Assembly: GCA_027493875.1 (NCBI GenBank)
Contig: JAOSJX010000012.1
Coordinates: 186,001 to 250,000, forward strand
Direction: 5' to 3'
Origin: Deltaproteobacteria bacterium
GTDB taxonomy: Bacteria > Lernaellota > Lernaellaia > JACKCT01
Length of the DNA stretch: 64,000 nucleotides
The notes below the pieces were generated by a model. It was not told where the DNA came from. It did not search any database and was given only the letters and a program-made list of their open reading frames with translations. Numbering within the stretch: position 1 is the first letter of the stretch; each line of letters starts with the position of its first letter. Positions 49,149 through 61,778 of the stretch are shown here, piece after piece. The position numbers were made by a program, and so were the translations under genes.

Positions 49149-52100
49149 ATGCCGACGACGGACGACATTCTCCGTGACGCCAAGACCGGCCAACTGGCCG
49201 GCCAGGATCTCTCCAAGGCGAACCTGAAAAAGGCCGATCTCGCCGAGGCGAAGCTGGCTGGAGCGGATTTGTCCCGCTCGCGGCTCACCAAGGCGCACCT
49301 CGCCGGCGCCGATCTGTCGGGCGCCAACCTGACCCGCGCCGACCTGAAAGGCGCCAATCTGCGCGGCGCCAATCTGGAAAAGGCGATTCTGGAGAAAGCG
49401 GCGCTGGAAGGCGCGGATCTGACGGACGCCAAGCTTTCCGGCGCGGTGTTCAAGGGCGTTTACGCGCGCAAAATTCTGCTGGACCGCGTGACGGCGGACG
49501 GCGCCGATTTTTCCGGCGCGGTGATCGCCGGCGCCGAGGGTAAACAAGCCCGGTTCGCCGGCGCCGACTTCAGCGCCGTGGACGCCGTCGAGGTTTCTTT
49601 CGCCGAAACGGACTTCTCCGATATCAAAGCGGCGCTCTCCGTATGGCAGAACAGCGGGCTGACGCAGTGCGATTTCTCGCGCCTCGAAGGCGGCGAGGCG
49701 GATTTCTCGCTGTGCGCGATCGAGGATTCCCGCTTTGACGGGGCCAAGCTCGCGAAAGCCGACTTTTCGAACACGGCCTTGTCGAAAACGAGTTTCCGGT
49801 CCGCCGACCTTGGCGACGCGCTGTTTAACGTCAGCGAGCAGAGCGAGGTGGATTTCACCGATGCGGAACTCGCCGGCTCGAACTTCAAATCCGTCGCCGG
49901 TTACCCTGAAGATCAGATCGCGGCCTTCGGCGCGCGCGGGGCGAAAATCGACAAATTTCTGGCGCGCCGCGCCTATCGTTTTGTCCGCGCGCGCTGGTGG
50001 GCGCAGGTCGGCATCGTGGTCCTGGTCGTGGCGCTGATGACGGCGACCTCGGCGTGGTTCAGAAATCCGCAGAACTGGAGTTTCGAAAAACTCGATCAAT
50101 CCGCGCAGCAGGCGCGCATCAACAACAATCTGGACCAAGCGCTCGCCTACTACGAAATCGTCAAACGGAAGTACGCGCAAAATCCCATCCGCTACGCGCA
50201 TGCGCTCAATCAGCTCGGCACGCTGCGGGTGGACAAGGGCGAATACGATCCGGCGCGCGGCATCTTCGAGGACGTCATCGCGAAATTCCCGGACCAGGAA
50301 AACGCGATGATCATCGCCGAGTTGGGGATCGCGGACACGTATCGCGGCCAAAAGAAGATCGAAAAGGCCGTGGAGATGTATCAAGCCTTCGCGGAAAAAT
50401 GGAAGGAATTTCCGCAGGCGATGGACGCCCTCGACCGCATCGCGAAGATCTATTCCGAGTCGGGCCGCGCGGATAAGGCGCTCGAAATCTACGATGCCAT
50501 TGCGACCCGCTACGCCACCGACGCGGGCGCCATCCTGCGCGCCGAGTTCGACGCGGCGAAACTGGAAGCCGACCGGGGCACAACGCCATCGCCCTCGAAC
50601 GGTTCAAGGCCATCGTGGACCGTTATACCGACGAACCGTCGACGGCGGCGCGCGGCATGGCGGGCATCGTGCAAGCGTACGTCGGCCTCGACGAAATGGA
50701 CAAAGCGGAAGAGGCGCTGGACGAGCTTCGCCGCCGGTATCCGGAAGAGGCGGAAACCGCCCTCAACGCCGAAGTGATCATCGCCAACGCCCGCGCGCTG
50801 TCCGGCGACGTGGCCTTGGCCGAGGCGCGGCTCCGAAAAATGATGGAGGACCACGCGGACAGTTCGCAAGGCCTGTGGGCGGGATCGCGGCTTGCCAATC
50901 TCCTCGCGGGCGAAGGGCGCTTCGACGAGGCGCTCGCGCTCTACGACGGCCTGATCGCCAAGCACCGCCGCGACGCGGGCGCCCGAACGCAACTGCGCCT
51001 GGAGCGGGCGCAACTGCTCGTGCAGATGAAGGAGTACGACAAAGCCGTCGAATCGCTGACCGCGGTCGCGTCGGAGGCCGACGACGTCGGGCAGCGCCGC
51101 AGCGCGTTCGACCTGCTGGCTCAAACGTACATGGCCTTGCGGCGTTTCGACGACGCGCGCGCCGGTACGACCGCATCCAAAAGGAATACGCCGGCGACAA
51201 GGAGGCCTTGGCTCAGACGAAAATCGGCCTGGGATCGATCGAAAGGGAGCGGGGGCAATACGCGGCGGCGGTGGCGCTATTCAAAGAAGCGCTGACCTTG
51301 TCCGGCGAAGAGAGCACGCGCTTTTATATCTTCGACCTGATCCAAAAGACGTACGACGAAGCGGGAGATCTCCGGGCGTCGCGCGAGACCTTGGTGTCCA
51401 TGCTGGGCCACTTCAAAGACGACGCGAAGAAGGTCGATATGATCCGCATGGCCCTCGCCGATGTCGCGCGCAAGCAGGGCGACTTCGAGGGAGCGGAGGC
51501 GGCGCTTCGGGCGGTGGCGGATTCGGATATGGCGTTTCGCGCCGTGTCGGCGCTGAACGCGCTGATTCGCCTCTACAACGAACAAAACCGTCAGGAAATG
51601 GTCACGGCGACCGTTGACGAGTTGGCCCGGCGCTTTCCGAATAACCGCCGGGCCAAATACGACGCGGCGATGGAACGGGCCAACGGTCTCTACCGTCTCG
51701 GGCGGCGGGACGAGGCGCGCCGAATCTACGAAACGGTCGCGGCGGAGGGGGACCGCGACGGCCGCCGGCAGGCCCTCATGGCGCTCATCAACGACAGCAT
51801 CGAGAGAGGCGATTTCGAACGCGTGCGCGCGTTGTACGACACGGTGGTCAAGGAATACGCGGAAGACAAGGATACGATTTTCAACGCGCGCCTTTCCTTG
51901 GCGAACGCCCTTCGGGCGCAAGACCGCATGGATGACGCGCTCCAAATCTTTCAAACGATGCTCGACAGCAGCCCGACCGATAACGAGCGGGCTTGGGTGA
52001 TGGACGGCATCGCGGGGGTCTACGTCTCCAACCGCGACTATGGCAAGGCGAGGGAATCGTACCAAGCGATTCTCGACCAGTTTCCGGCGGATCGGTTCCC

Positions 52101-55100
52101 CGACGATCACTACCGCGCGCACGTCGGCTTAGCCTCGCTGGCGGAGACGCAGCGCGACTACGCCGGCGCGAAAACGGCCTACGAGAAAGCCCTGGAGTTC
52201 GCGAAATCCGCGTCCGAAATCACTCAGGCGCGGAGCGCGTTGATTCGCGTCGTCGCGGAAACGGGCGATATCGGCGGCGCCGAAAACCTCGCCAAGACGT
52301 TGGAAACCGACTACCCGGACAACACGCTGCTGCACGAACAGGCCCGCGTGACGATCGCGATGGCGCTCAACGCTCAGGGACGGCGCCAGGAGGCGTTGAC
52401 GCGCCTGCGCACCCTCGCGGCGTCGTCGAAAAACCGCGACGTGAAGAGCCGGGCCCTCGTATCGGTCGCGCAGACGGAACTCGATCTCGGCGACTATCAG
52501 GCCGCGTTGAACACCTACGACACTTTGCTCAAGGAATTCGGCGACACGGGCGACACGGCGGAAACCGCGCTCTTCGGAAAAGGACGCGTCTATTCCAACA
52601 TGGGCCGTTACAATCAGGCGGCCGACGTTTTCCAGAAGGTCGCCGACGAGGGTCGGGGGTCGGCGCGCGTGCAGGCCGTCAGCCAGATCGCGTCGATCCG
52701 CGTGGCGCAGGGTCGGCTTGAGGAGGCGCGGGCGATTTATCAAAAACTTCTCGACGAGCACGGCGATGTGCCGGACGCCCGGATGGAAGCGCTTCGAGGT
52801 CTGGCGTCCATCCGGAAACTTCAGGGGCGCCCCGACGAGGCCATCGCGACGTACCGGCAGATGCTCGAAGGGGAAACGCTCCCGGGAACGCGCGAGGACG
52901 TGCTGCAGGCCATCGCCCTGATCTATACGGAGCAAGGCCGGTATGCCGAAGCGGAGAACACCTACCAGGAGCTGCGCGGCGCGGAGGCGTCGTCGTCGTC
53001 GGGCGTGGTGGTCGGCGCCAAGGTCGGCGAAGCGCAGGTGCTTCGCCAAAACCAGCGTTACGACGAAGCGCTCAAACTCCTCGGCGAAGCGGCGGCCGAG
53101 GCGTCCGACGAACCGACGCGGTCCAGCGCGGAAATTCTGCGCGCGCAGGTCCTGGCCGACGCGGGCCGCGACGCCGACGCGATCGCCGTGTTCGACAAGG
53201 TCATCGAAGACTATGCAAAAAAATCCGCAAATCCAGGCGCAGGCGCGTTCCGGGCGCGCCGAGGTGCTGCGCAACCAGGGCCGTCTCGACGAGGCGTACG
53301 CGATTTACGACGCGTTGACGAAGGATCTTCAGGACGAGGGTTCGCGTCTTTGGGCGATGTCGGCCAAAGCGCAAATCCTGCTCGCTCAGAAAAAATTCGA
53401 CGACGCGGCCAATATCTACCGCGACATCGCCGACACCTTCGGCGAAAACGAAACGGCGAAACTCGATGCGTTGATGGGGTTATCCAACGTCTATCAGCAA
53501 CAAGGGCAAACGGAAAAGGCTTTGGATCTCTACCGGCAGATCCGGCGGAGCGCGCCGGACGAAAACCGCCGGTTGTGGGCCGATCTCGCGGTCGGCCAAC
53601 TCAACATCGTTCAGCGGAAATTCGACGACGCCGTCAAGGCCTACCGCAAGGTGATCGAGGCTTATCCCAACAATACGCAGGCGCAGATCGACGCGAAAAT
53701 GGGCCTGGCGAACGCGCTCAAGGAAGAGCAGCGTTACGATGAGGCGCTGGCGGCGTACCGCGACGTGGAGCAATCCTACGCCGACGCGCCGCAGACCTAT
53801 TGGGCGATCATGGGCATCGCGCAAATCAAGGCGCTCGGCGGCGATTTCGAAGGGGCGGCGGCGTCGTATCGCGAAGCGGCCGACCGCTTTCCGCAAAGCA
53901 CGCAAAGCGTCGCGGACAGCAAATTGAATCTGGCCAACCTCCTGCGCAGCGGCAATCGAATTCCGGAGGCGCTGAAAACCTTCGAGGAGATCGTCAAGGA
54001 GTTTCCCGGCACCACGCATGCCGCCTCCGCGCTTCAGACCACGGCGCAGATATACACGGAGACCGGCCAGCCCGACCGCGCGCGGGAAGTGTACCAACGC
54101 GTTGTCAAGGAATTCGCCGACCGGGCGGAGATCGTGCGTCAGGCGCAGTTCGGACTCGCCGGGTTGAACGCGGAGCAGGGGCAATTCGAACAGGCGGTGG
54201 CCCAATACAATGAATTGCTGACGTCGGAGAAGTCAGCCGCCGCGCGCACGCAGGCGCTTCAAGCGATTGCGCAGACGCATCTCGCGAAAGGCGACAACGA
54301 CGCGGCGCTTGAAACATTCGACCGGATGCTCGACGAAGCCGGCGGCGACAAGAATCTCGCGCTTCCCGCGAAGATGGGCAAAGGGACGGTCTTTCTGGCC
54401 GGGGGTAAATACCAACAGGCACGCGACCTCTTTCTCGAGGTCGCGGCGGAGGCGGGTCCGGACCCGATGGCGTCCGGCGCGCTGCAATCGCTGGCGCAAA
54501 CGCAACTCGAACTCGGCCACCTGGACGAGGTCGAGAAAACCGTCGAGAAAAATCCGGGAGTTGTTCCCCAGCGATCAGAACGCGGTGATCAACGTCCGGA
54601 TGGCCGTGGCCAACCGGCTGCGGACCGACCAGAAATTCGAGGACGCTATCGCGCAGCTCGATCCGGTCATCGAGCGGTACGCCGGCCAGCCGCAGACGGC
54701 GTGGGCGCTGCATACCAAAGCCGATATTCTGCTGCAACTCCACCGCCCCGATGACGCGCGGGCGATTTTCGACCTTCTCATCGAAAAGTATTCGAGCAAC
54801 CTGACGGCGGTGATCGACGCGCATATGGGCATCGCCGGGATCGCGCGTGACGCGGGGCAGACGGGCGACGCGGTCGAACGGTATCGCCTTGTCGCCGAGA
54901 AATTTATCGACTACCCGCAGGCGGCGCAGGCGATGACGGCGCTCGCGCAGATTTACCAGGAGCAAGGGCGGGACAAGGAGTTGCAAGCGGTCCTGGAGCG
55001 GTTGCTGGAGTTGACCTCCGCGGATTCGAATACAATCGCCAACGGGCGCATCACGTTGGCGACGCTTTTCGCGCGGCAACGCAAGACACGCGCGGCGCTG

Positions 55101-55304
55101 GAACAGTACGCCCACGTGTACAACGATTTTCCGAAAACAACGCAGGCCGCGTGGGCCATGACCTCCGCCGCGCGCCTCCTGAACGAAAACGGGGACCAGT
55201 CCGGCGCGGTGAAACTCTTTGAGCAGGTCATCGCCGACTTCCCGGAAAATCACGAAGCGGTCATCGGCGCCAAGGCCGCGCTCGAACAGATCTACGAGCG
55301 ATAA
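49149..55304 (+). CDS. giant pentapeptide-repeat / transmembrane / TPR-array protein (four frameshifts)
   Basis: About 2051 residues once breaks at ~50578, 51165, 53220 and 54560 are corrected; these cancel in length. Residues ~15-265 are pentapeptide repeats of the A(D/N)LxxA kind (ADLSGANLTRADLKGANLRG and so on), which form a right-handed beta helix. A single TM follows at ~283-302 (WWAQVGIVVLVVALMTATSAW). The remaining ~1740 residues are an unbroken array of tetratricopeptide repeats, some 45-50 by my estimate (for example ALAYYEIVKRKYAQNP, AIDTFGENETAKLDALMGLS-like units). The predicted topology is a cytoplasmic pentapeptide domain and a periplasmic TPR arm, or the reverse. It lies between glycosyltransferase genes and a membrane SGNH hydrolase. 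I know of no named family with this order. Confidence 0.85.
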
Positions 55305-55308
55305 TCCC

Positions 55309-56950
55309 ATGCGCGAGCGTTTCGGCCGTGCGTGTCTTCTCGCGGCGGGCATGATGCTGGGCGCGGCCGGCGCGTGGGGCGCGCCCGGCGACCCCTTTCT
55401 CTTGCGCGCCGGCGCCGACCGCGCCGGCCTTCTCTCCGCCTTCGCTTTTGTTATCGGCCTGCTCGCGTGGTATGTCGTCGAGCCGAAGCTGTGGCGGCGC
55501 GCGCTCGGCGCCGACGAAGACCGCATTACGCGAACGTTCTTTCTTCACGCCTGGCCGATCATTCTCTGGCTGCCGTTCGGCACGGTTTTGCGCCGGATTC
55601 CGGCGGAGACGTTCGTCTATCCCGCCGTCTTGTTTCTCGCGTTTCGAACCTCCGGGGCCTTGTCCCGTCGGCCGGCCGCCGACGACGCGGCGCGCGCGTC
55701 GTCGGCGATTCCGTCGGCGGCGCTTCTTGTCGTCGCCTCGCCGGCCGTCGTTGTCATGGCTGGGATGCCGCTCGGCGCGTGGATCGTGGGAGCCTTTCTT
55801 CTGACGGTGGCCATGGAAGCCTTGTTTTTCCGGGAGGATCGAAAAGGCGTTATCTTTTGGTCGTGCGTCGGGTTGCTGCCGTTCGCCGCCGTTCGTCTTG
55901 TTCGTCCAACCGCGGGCGATCCGTGGCTCTTGGGGACGGCGCTGATTTATGTCGCCGGGCTCTACTTGACCGCATCGATCCATAAGCACCGCGCGACAGC
56001 CTATGCGCCCGTCATGTGGGCTATCACGCTTTCGGCGGCGTTTTTCGCCGAAGGGGTCTTAAGAACCGCGGACGTCGAAGTCCGGCTCCGCCCTCGTGAA
56101 GTGGGCCGGACCATGGAGCCTGACGACGCGCTCTTTTTCGTTCCCGCCGGCTTCCGCCAAGGCGTCCGGGAGGCGGACTTCGATCGTTTGGAATTTCGGT
56201 CGGGCGGGACGACGAAGACGAAGCCAGACGGCGTTTTTCGTATCGTCTGTGTCGGCGGATCGAGCACGTACGGTATCGGCGTCGAACCGTCGGCCGTTTG
56301 GCCCGCCGTCCTTGAAGCGATGCTCAAATCGGCGGGGTACCGCGTGGAGGTCATCAACGCGGGCATTCCCGGGTACCGCAGCTTTCAGATTTTTATCCTT
56401 CTTCGCGACTTCCTCTTGGAATACGAACCGGATGCGGTCCTCATGTACGCCGGATTCAACGACCTGAATCATCGCGCCGGACCTTATACCGACCGGGAAG
56501 TCTGGCGGATGATGCAGGGCCAATCGGACCCGCTGCATAACCGCATCGCCCGCTGGCAGGCGCGGTTGTCGCAAAGCCGGCTCTATGCCGCGTTGCGTTT
56601 GACGATCGTTGAAGCGTGGCGCCGGGTCACCGCCGTGAGCAACGCCGTCGTGCCGCGCGAGGAGTTTTTTGGCGAATCTCACGGACATTCACCACCTACT
56701 CCGCGGCCGCGGGATTCCCTTTCTCTTCATAACCGAGGCGTCCGAACAGGATGAGGATTCGTTTCGAACGGGCGCGGCGAATCTCGCGCGGCGCGAGCGT
56801 TTTCCTTTTCGCGACGGGTACGCATACTTTCGCCGCCTGGGGCAACAGGACAAGTATTTCAGCGACGTCGTTCACCTTACCGTGACGGGTAACGAAGTTC
56901 TTGCGGAGTATGTCCGGTCATTCCTCGAGGACGCGGGGGTGTTGCCGTGA
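55309..56950 (+). CDS. membrane-anchored SGNH/GDSL hydrolase (one frameshift)
   Basis: About 546 residues after removing an extra T in a T6 run at ~56670. The first ~265 residues contain about eight hydrophobic segments. The C-terminal SGNH domain has the block-I serine in CVGGSSTYGIGVEPS, block III in YAGFNDLNH and, after the break, the block-V Asp/His in FSDVVHLTVTGN. Such proteins often acetylate or deacetylate extracellular glycans, as with the SGNH partners of membrane acyltransferases, three of which are encoded downstream. Starts five bases after the giant gene. Confidence 0.85.
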
Positions 56951-58177
56951 TCTGGATGCGCGCGGCGCGTCCAATGGTTGTGGGAGCCACCGTCGCGGTG
57001 CTCGCGGCGGCGCTGGCTGCGCCGCGCTGGCAGAAGACCGACCGTGTCGACGCCTCCGCCCGCGCGGCGATCGACGATGAGAGGCCGATGGACGCCGCCA
57101 GAATTTATTTCGACGGCGCCAAAGGATACCGGTCCGACCACGAGCGCGACCGGATGGCCGTGCGTGCCTGCCAACTGGCGGCACCGCATGCCGACGGCGA
57201 AACGGCGCGAGCGATCTGCGCGGAAGCGGCGCGCGGCGGCCGGTCGGCCCGCGCCGGCGCCGCGCTGGGCGCCGCCGCCGTCGCCGAGCGCGAGGGCCGA
57301 TTTCAGGAAGCCGCGGCGGCGATTCGGGAAATCTCGACCGAGCATTGGGACTCTTATCAGGCGGTCGTCGCGGGCCGTCAGATGCTGGCCTTGATTGGAC
57401 GCCATCCGGAGGTTTTGGAGACGGCGCCGGAAACCGCCGTCAAAGCGCTGCGCGATGTGGATGGCGCCGCCGTCGCGGACCGGGACGCGCGCGACGGCAT
57501 CGCGGCGACCGTCGTGTATCTCCTCGATCACCGGCGGGCCCCGCCGGCCGAATTCTTCACCGGATTGGACATTGACGCTCACGATTACGATGTCCGGACG
57601 TTTCTTGAGCGGCTTGCGGCGATCGCGGTGACGCACCCTCACGGCAATCTTCTGCCGCGCGCCGCGGAGACGGCCGGACTCACGATCCGGCCCGACCCGC
57701 AGGAAGTCATTCGTTATTTGTCGCATCAATTTTCCACGCCGCCGGAGCGCCGCGACGTCATCGCGTGGTTGCGATCAAGCCAGACCGTGCGCGATCTGGC
57801 GGACCGGTTCAACGAAGCCGGCGACGCGGCGAACCATTTGCGCGTCGAAGTTGCTGATGAACTACTTACGGAAAAGCGTTATGACGATGTGTTGGCCGTG
57901 CTTCATGGAGTTGCCTCGGCTCCCGCATTGGACCGTTCGGCGCGCGCGTATGCGGCCCTTGAGCGCGACGACGACGCCCTGCAGGCGTGGCAGCGCATTT
58001 GCACCGAATGGCCCGACCAAGGCGGCCCGTCGGCCCAGGCCGCGGAATTCGCCGCGGAAATTCTGATCCGAAAAAAAGCGATTCGAGGAAGCGCAGCGCA
58101 TTCTGGAAGACGCCGCGAAGCACGCCACGGGCGAATACCGGGTGACGTTGCTGCGCCGCGCGAAAGAGCTGGAATAG
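56947..58177 (+). CDS. TPR-like secreted or anchored protein of unknown function (one frameshift)
   Basis: About 409 residues after removing an A from an A7 run at ~58083; the corrected end reads KKRFEEAQRILEDAAKHATGEYRVTLLRRAKELE. An N-terminal hydrophobic segment (MVVGATVAVLAAALAAP) serves as signal or anchor. The rest is Ala/Arg-rich and helical with poor TPR-like repeats (AALGAAAVAEREGRFQEAAAAIREI; ALERDDDALQAWQRICTEW). GTG 56947 overlaps the hydrolase stop (GTGA). No family recognised. Confidence 0.65.
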
Positions 58178-58178
58178 G

Positions 58179-58685
58179 CTACGGCAGATCGTCCGGCGGC
58201 ACGGATTCCGGCGAGGTCGGCCGCCGCTCGTACCGCGCGAGAAGATGCGTGTCGGCGAGAATGCGCGTGCTCACCGTGCGGAATGCGCGGCGCAAATCGC
58301 GCTGGGCGGCGGCGATGTCGGCGTGCGTATCGTCCAGAACCGACGTGAGGACGAAAGCGAGATCGGCGTTTGCCGCGGCTTTCGAAAACGCCTCGGAATC
58401 GGACGTGCAAACCGCGTCGACGGTTTTATGGTCGATCGAGGCGAGGGCACGAACGCAAATCCCCGCGCCGGACGCGTCGAGAAAAACGAACGGCGCGCCG
58501 GACGAGACCGCATCCGCCATGACGCGCGCGACCTCCGCGTCGACGCCGGAAGGCGCCGCCGGACGTGAGGTGCCGGGCGGCGGCGCTTCGGTATCGTTCG
58601 ACGGCCAGAGCCACAGCACGAACGCGCCGGCGAGCGCCGCGGCGGCGACCGCTCCCAGAAATATTTTCGTCGTCTTCGAGGCCAT
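58179..58685 (-). CDS. hypothetical signal-anchored protein
   Basis: An intact 168-residue protein with an N-terminal TM (IFLGAVAAAALAGAFVLWLW), a Pro-rich linker and a small alpha/beta domain (APFVFLDASGAGICVRALASIDHKTVDAVC). Its ATG directly follows the stop of the GT-C-like gene on the same strand, so it is the last gene of that operon. No family recognised. Confidence 0.7.
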   Translation of the reverse strand: MASKTTKIFLGAVAAAALAGAFVLWLWPSNDTEAPPPGTSRPAAPSGVDAEVARVMADAVSSGAPFVFLDASGAGICVRALASIDHKTVDAVCTSDSEAFSKAAANADLAFVLTSVLDDTHADIAAAQRDLRRAFRTVSTRILADTHLLARYERRPTSPESVPPDDLP

Positions 58686-60508
58686 CTATTTGAACGACCA
58701 TATCCCGAACGAGCGTCCGTGCAACGGGTGCGCGGCGGCGCGTTCCGGGGTGGCGAACGCGGCCCGTACGGCCTCTTCGCCGAGCGCCTCCCACGATTCG
58801 GTATCCCGGCTTTCCCAGGAGGCCGCGACGTAAAAATCCATACGCTCCGGTGTTGCCGGCGACGTTGAGATAAACGAGTTGGTATTCCTCGTGCAACGCC
58901 GGCTGTTCGTAGATGCGGTACTGCACCGGTTCGAGCGCGTTTTCGAGAATCCATCGCTCGAACCCTTCGGGTGTACGCGGGTAAATGCTCGGCAGCACGA
59001 TGATCGCCTCGGGCCGCGTGCCCAGGGTGTAGGCGTGGTCGTATTTTTGATGGCCGATCACGCCCTTGGTCATGTCGAGGTCCATGCGCGCGATGTGCGG
59101 CTCGACAAGACCCATCATGTCGTGAATGCGCCGCTCGGAAAAAAAACCGACGGCGCCGATCGGAAGCGTCGCGACGGTCGCCTCGGGCGGGAGCGCACTT
59201 TTCAGCGCGCGTCCGGTGGCGGCAAAGTGTTTGACGACGCGTTGCAGATCGCGATGGATCAACCCTTGGAACGTATAGAAATAAGACCACGCATTCAGCG
59301 CGATGACGATGGCCAGCGCCCGCGCGATCGCGCGTTTCGGGTTGACGGCGGGCGCGTCGGGCCGCGCGTCGCGCCAGAGTTTCCAAAAGACGAGGGTCAT
59401 CGGCGCGAGCAACGGCTGAAAAAAACCGGTGGAAGGGATAGAAATCGCCGCCGACGCGGACGATAAACGGGATGGTGACGGCGGCGAGGCCGAGAAAAAT
59501 CCAAAACCAACGAGGTTGCGCGGCGCCGCGTTTGATTCCGAGAACAACGCCGGCGACGGCCAGGGCGATCAAAGCGGCCGTGAGCCAGTTCGGCGCGGCG
59601 ACGAACGCGAGAGCGCCCGCGACGGCGAGGGCGATGCGTCCTCCGCGCGCGTGCGGCGTCGCGCCGCCGCGCATGGCCAACAGGGCGAGCGCGGCGGCCG
59701 GCAGCACGGTGGAGAAAAGCGCGACGCGCAAATAGGTCAGGCCGGCGCCGAGGAAGCTGACGCCGCCGCCGGAAACTTTCGCGTAAAACGTGTTCGGCAG
59801 CGGCTGGCCGAAGTAGGCCCAACGCGCGATCCAGTACCCGCCGAAAAGGGCGATGACGATCGCGCCGTAACCGACGCCGCGAGCGGCGCGCCCGCGGTCA
59901 AAGGGCCAAAGCCACGATAGCCCGAGCACCGCGCCGATGAGAATCGCGTCGGGATGGAGCAGGCCCGCGAGGACCGTCAACAACGCGCTCGCGATCGGCC
60001 ACGACGCGGTCTCGCGCTCGCGTAAGTGCGCCCATACCGCCGCGAGCCAGACGAGCGCCTGCATGGAGACTTCCATGCCCGCCCACGCCCAAACGAGGTC
60101 GGTCAGCGACAGCGTGAGAAAAACGGCGACGAGAATTTCGGGAAACGCCGCCGGCTCGTCGCGGTCCCGGCGCATGAACCGCCAGGCGTAGGCGACGGCG
60201 CCTGCTTGCGCGGCGAGGCTGAGGACGACGGCGACAAGGTCGATGCGCCGGATCCCCGCGAGCGCGAAAGGAACGAGCATCGCGATCAAGGCGAACGTCG
60301 TTCCGCCTTCGACTCGTTCGCCCTCGTTGTAGACGAGGCCTTTGCCGTCCGCGGCGTTTGCGGCGTAGCGGTAGGAGATGTACGCGTCGTCCACCGGGCG
60401 GAGGAAGTCGAGAGGATTCGCCGGACGGCCGAGGCTGAGGACCGCGAGGACGATTTTCGCGGCGATCATCGCGGTCAACGCGAGTATGAAAACGCGGCGG
60501 GGGTTCAT
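58686..60508 (-). CDS. GT-C-type polytopic membrane glycosyltransferase-like protein (two frameshifts)
   Basis: About 606 residues after removing an extra T in a T7 run at ~59425 and an extra G at ~58850. There are about ten TMs; the first extracytoplasmic loop has the acidic pair DDAYISYRYAANAADGKGLVYNEGERVEG, typical of ArnT/PMT-like and mycobacterial-type GT-C enzymes. A ~170-residue soluble C-domain follows (VATLPIGAVGFFSERRIHDMMGL...) and ends RSFGIWSFK. It presumably takes sugar from a polyprenyl phosphate of the sort made by the GT2 enzyme at 45663. Its start overlaps the stop of the acyltransferase-like gene by four bases. Confidence 0.8.
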
Positions 60509-61778
60509 GCGGCCCTCGCCTTGGCCGGGCGGCGCAGCAGGGTCCGCAGCGACGGAAAGAACATGGCGAACGCGAATGACGCCGGGAACGAAAGGATGTG
60601 CGACAGGAAATAGACGCCGAGGCGGATATCGTCAAACCCGTTCGCCACGGCTCGCTGATACGCCGCGAGGGGACGCGGCGGCGGAGACGGCCATGACAAT
60701 GAACCACCTCCGCGCGTACGCCCGGCCGCCGGCGCCCCTGTCACGCACGCGCGCGAGCGGCCGGATGACGAGCGAGGTGAAACCGAAGACCATGGCGATC
60801 ATCGGAAGATACCAGCGCGCCGTTTTGAAAAAGAGCGTGAGCGTGTCGATGAAAAGCCAATGCGCGATAAAAAAGAAAAACGACTCGCGCCCGATAAACT
60901 CCACCCAGTCGCCGATCTTGCCGGCGCTCCGGTAAAAGCGCCGCGTGAGCAGATAAAACATGCCGGTGATGCCGAGATAGCGGAAAACGTAGTCCGGTTT
61001 GGCGCGGTAGAAGTTAGTCCACCATGTGCCGCTCGACGATCTGTGGAAAAAGAAACGACAGCGCCAGCGATCCCGCGAAAATCATCCAGAGCACGGCTTC
61101 GTAGCGCGTGCGCGAGAGGCGCACGATGACGCCGCCAATGAGCGCGTAGGCGGTCCACGGAAGCACCGAGAAGTGGATGAACAAGACGCGTTCCCACCAC
61201 GGCAGCGCGCGCAGGTCGGCCAGCAAGGTTAGGTAGCGCGCCATCAGATCGCCGTGAGGGTAGCCCGGGCGCATCGATTTCGTGAATTCTTCGGCGGAAA
61301 TGACGATATGGCCCGTCGTCGCCGACGGCGTGTTGACGATCGTGTGCCCGAAGCTCACGCCGAACAGGAGCAGCGCGATCGTAAGGATCGACCACGTGGG
61401 CCAGTTCCGCCGGAAGGGGATGTACGTCAGAAAGGTCGCCGCGGCGATGCCTTGAAAAAGGTCCATGAACCCGAGCGATTGGCGGTTCACGTTGTAAGCG
61501 AGCCCGAAGATCGCGAGCGCGACGGCGGTTGTCGCGAAGGTCCGCGTCGGCCCCCACCCGCGCTTGCCCTCGTTTCGGCGCACGAAGTGCAGGACGTTCA
61601 TCCCCGAGGCCATGAAGAACAGGGCGACGGAGGTTTCGACGGAAATGACGATCCACGGCCACGACGGCGGCCGATGCACGGGAATACCGAGATGAAAACC
61701 GATGTGGCCCGCGGCCATGAGCAGGCAGGCGAGGCCGCGCCCGAAATCGATGTCGCGATCGCGTTCCGGCGTGGTCAT
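60505..61778 (-). CDS. membrane acyltransferase-like protein, paralogue 1 (two frameshifts)
   Basis: About 423 residues after removing one extra base at ~61018 and one at ~60680. The N-terminus DIDFGRGLACLLMAAGHIGFHLG is like the first TM of heparan-alpha-glucosaminide N-acetyltransferase/DUF1624 proteins, which carry an essential His there. About ten TMs follow, with FFMASGMNVLHFVRRN, LFQGIAAATFLTYIP and GRESFFFFIAHWLF. Expected role: transfer of an acyl group across the membrane to a glycan. The ATG overlaps the stop of paralogue 2 (ATGA). Confidence 0.75.
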
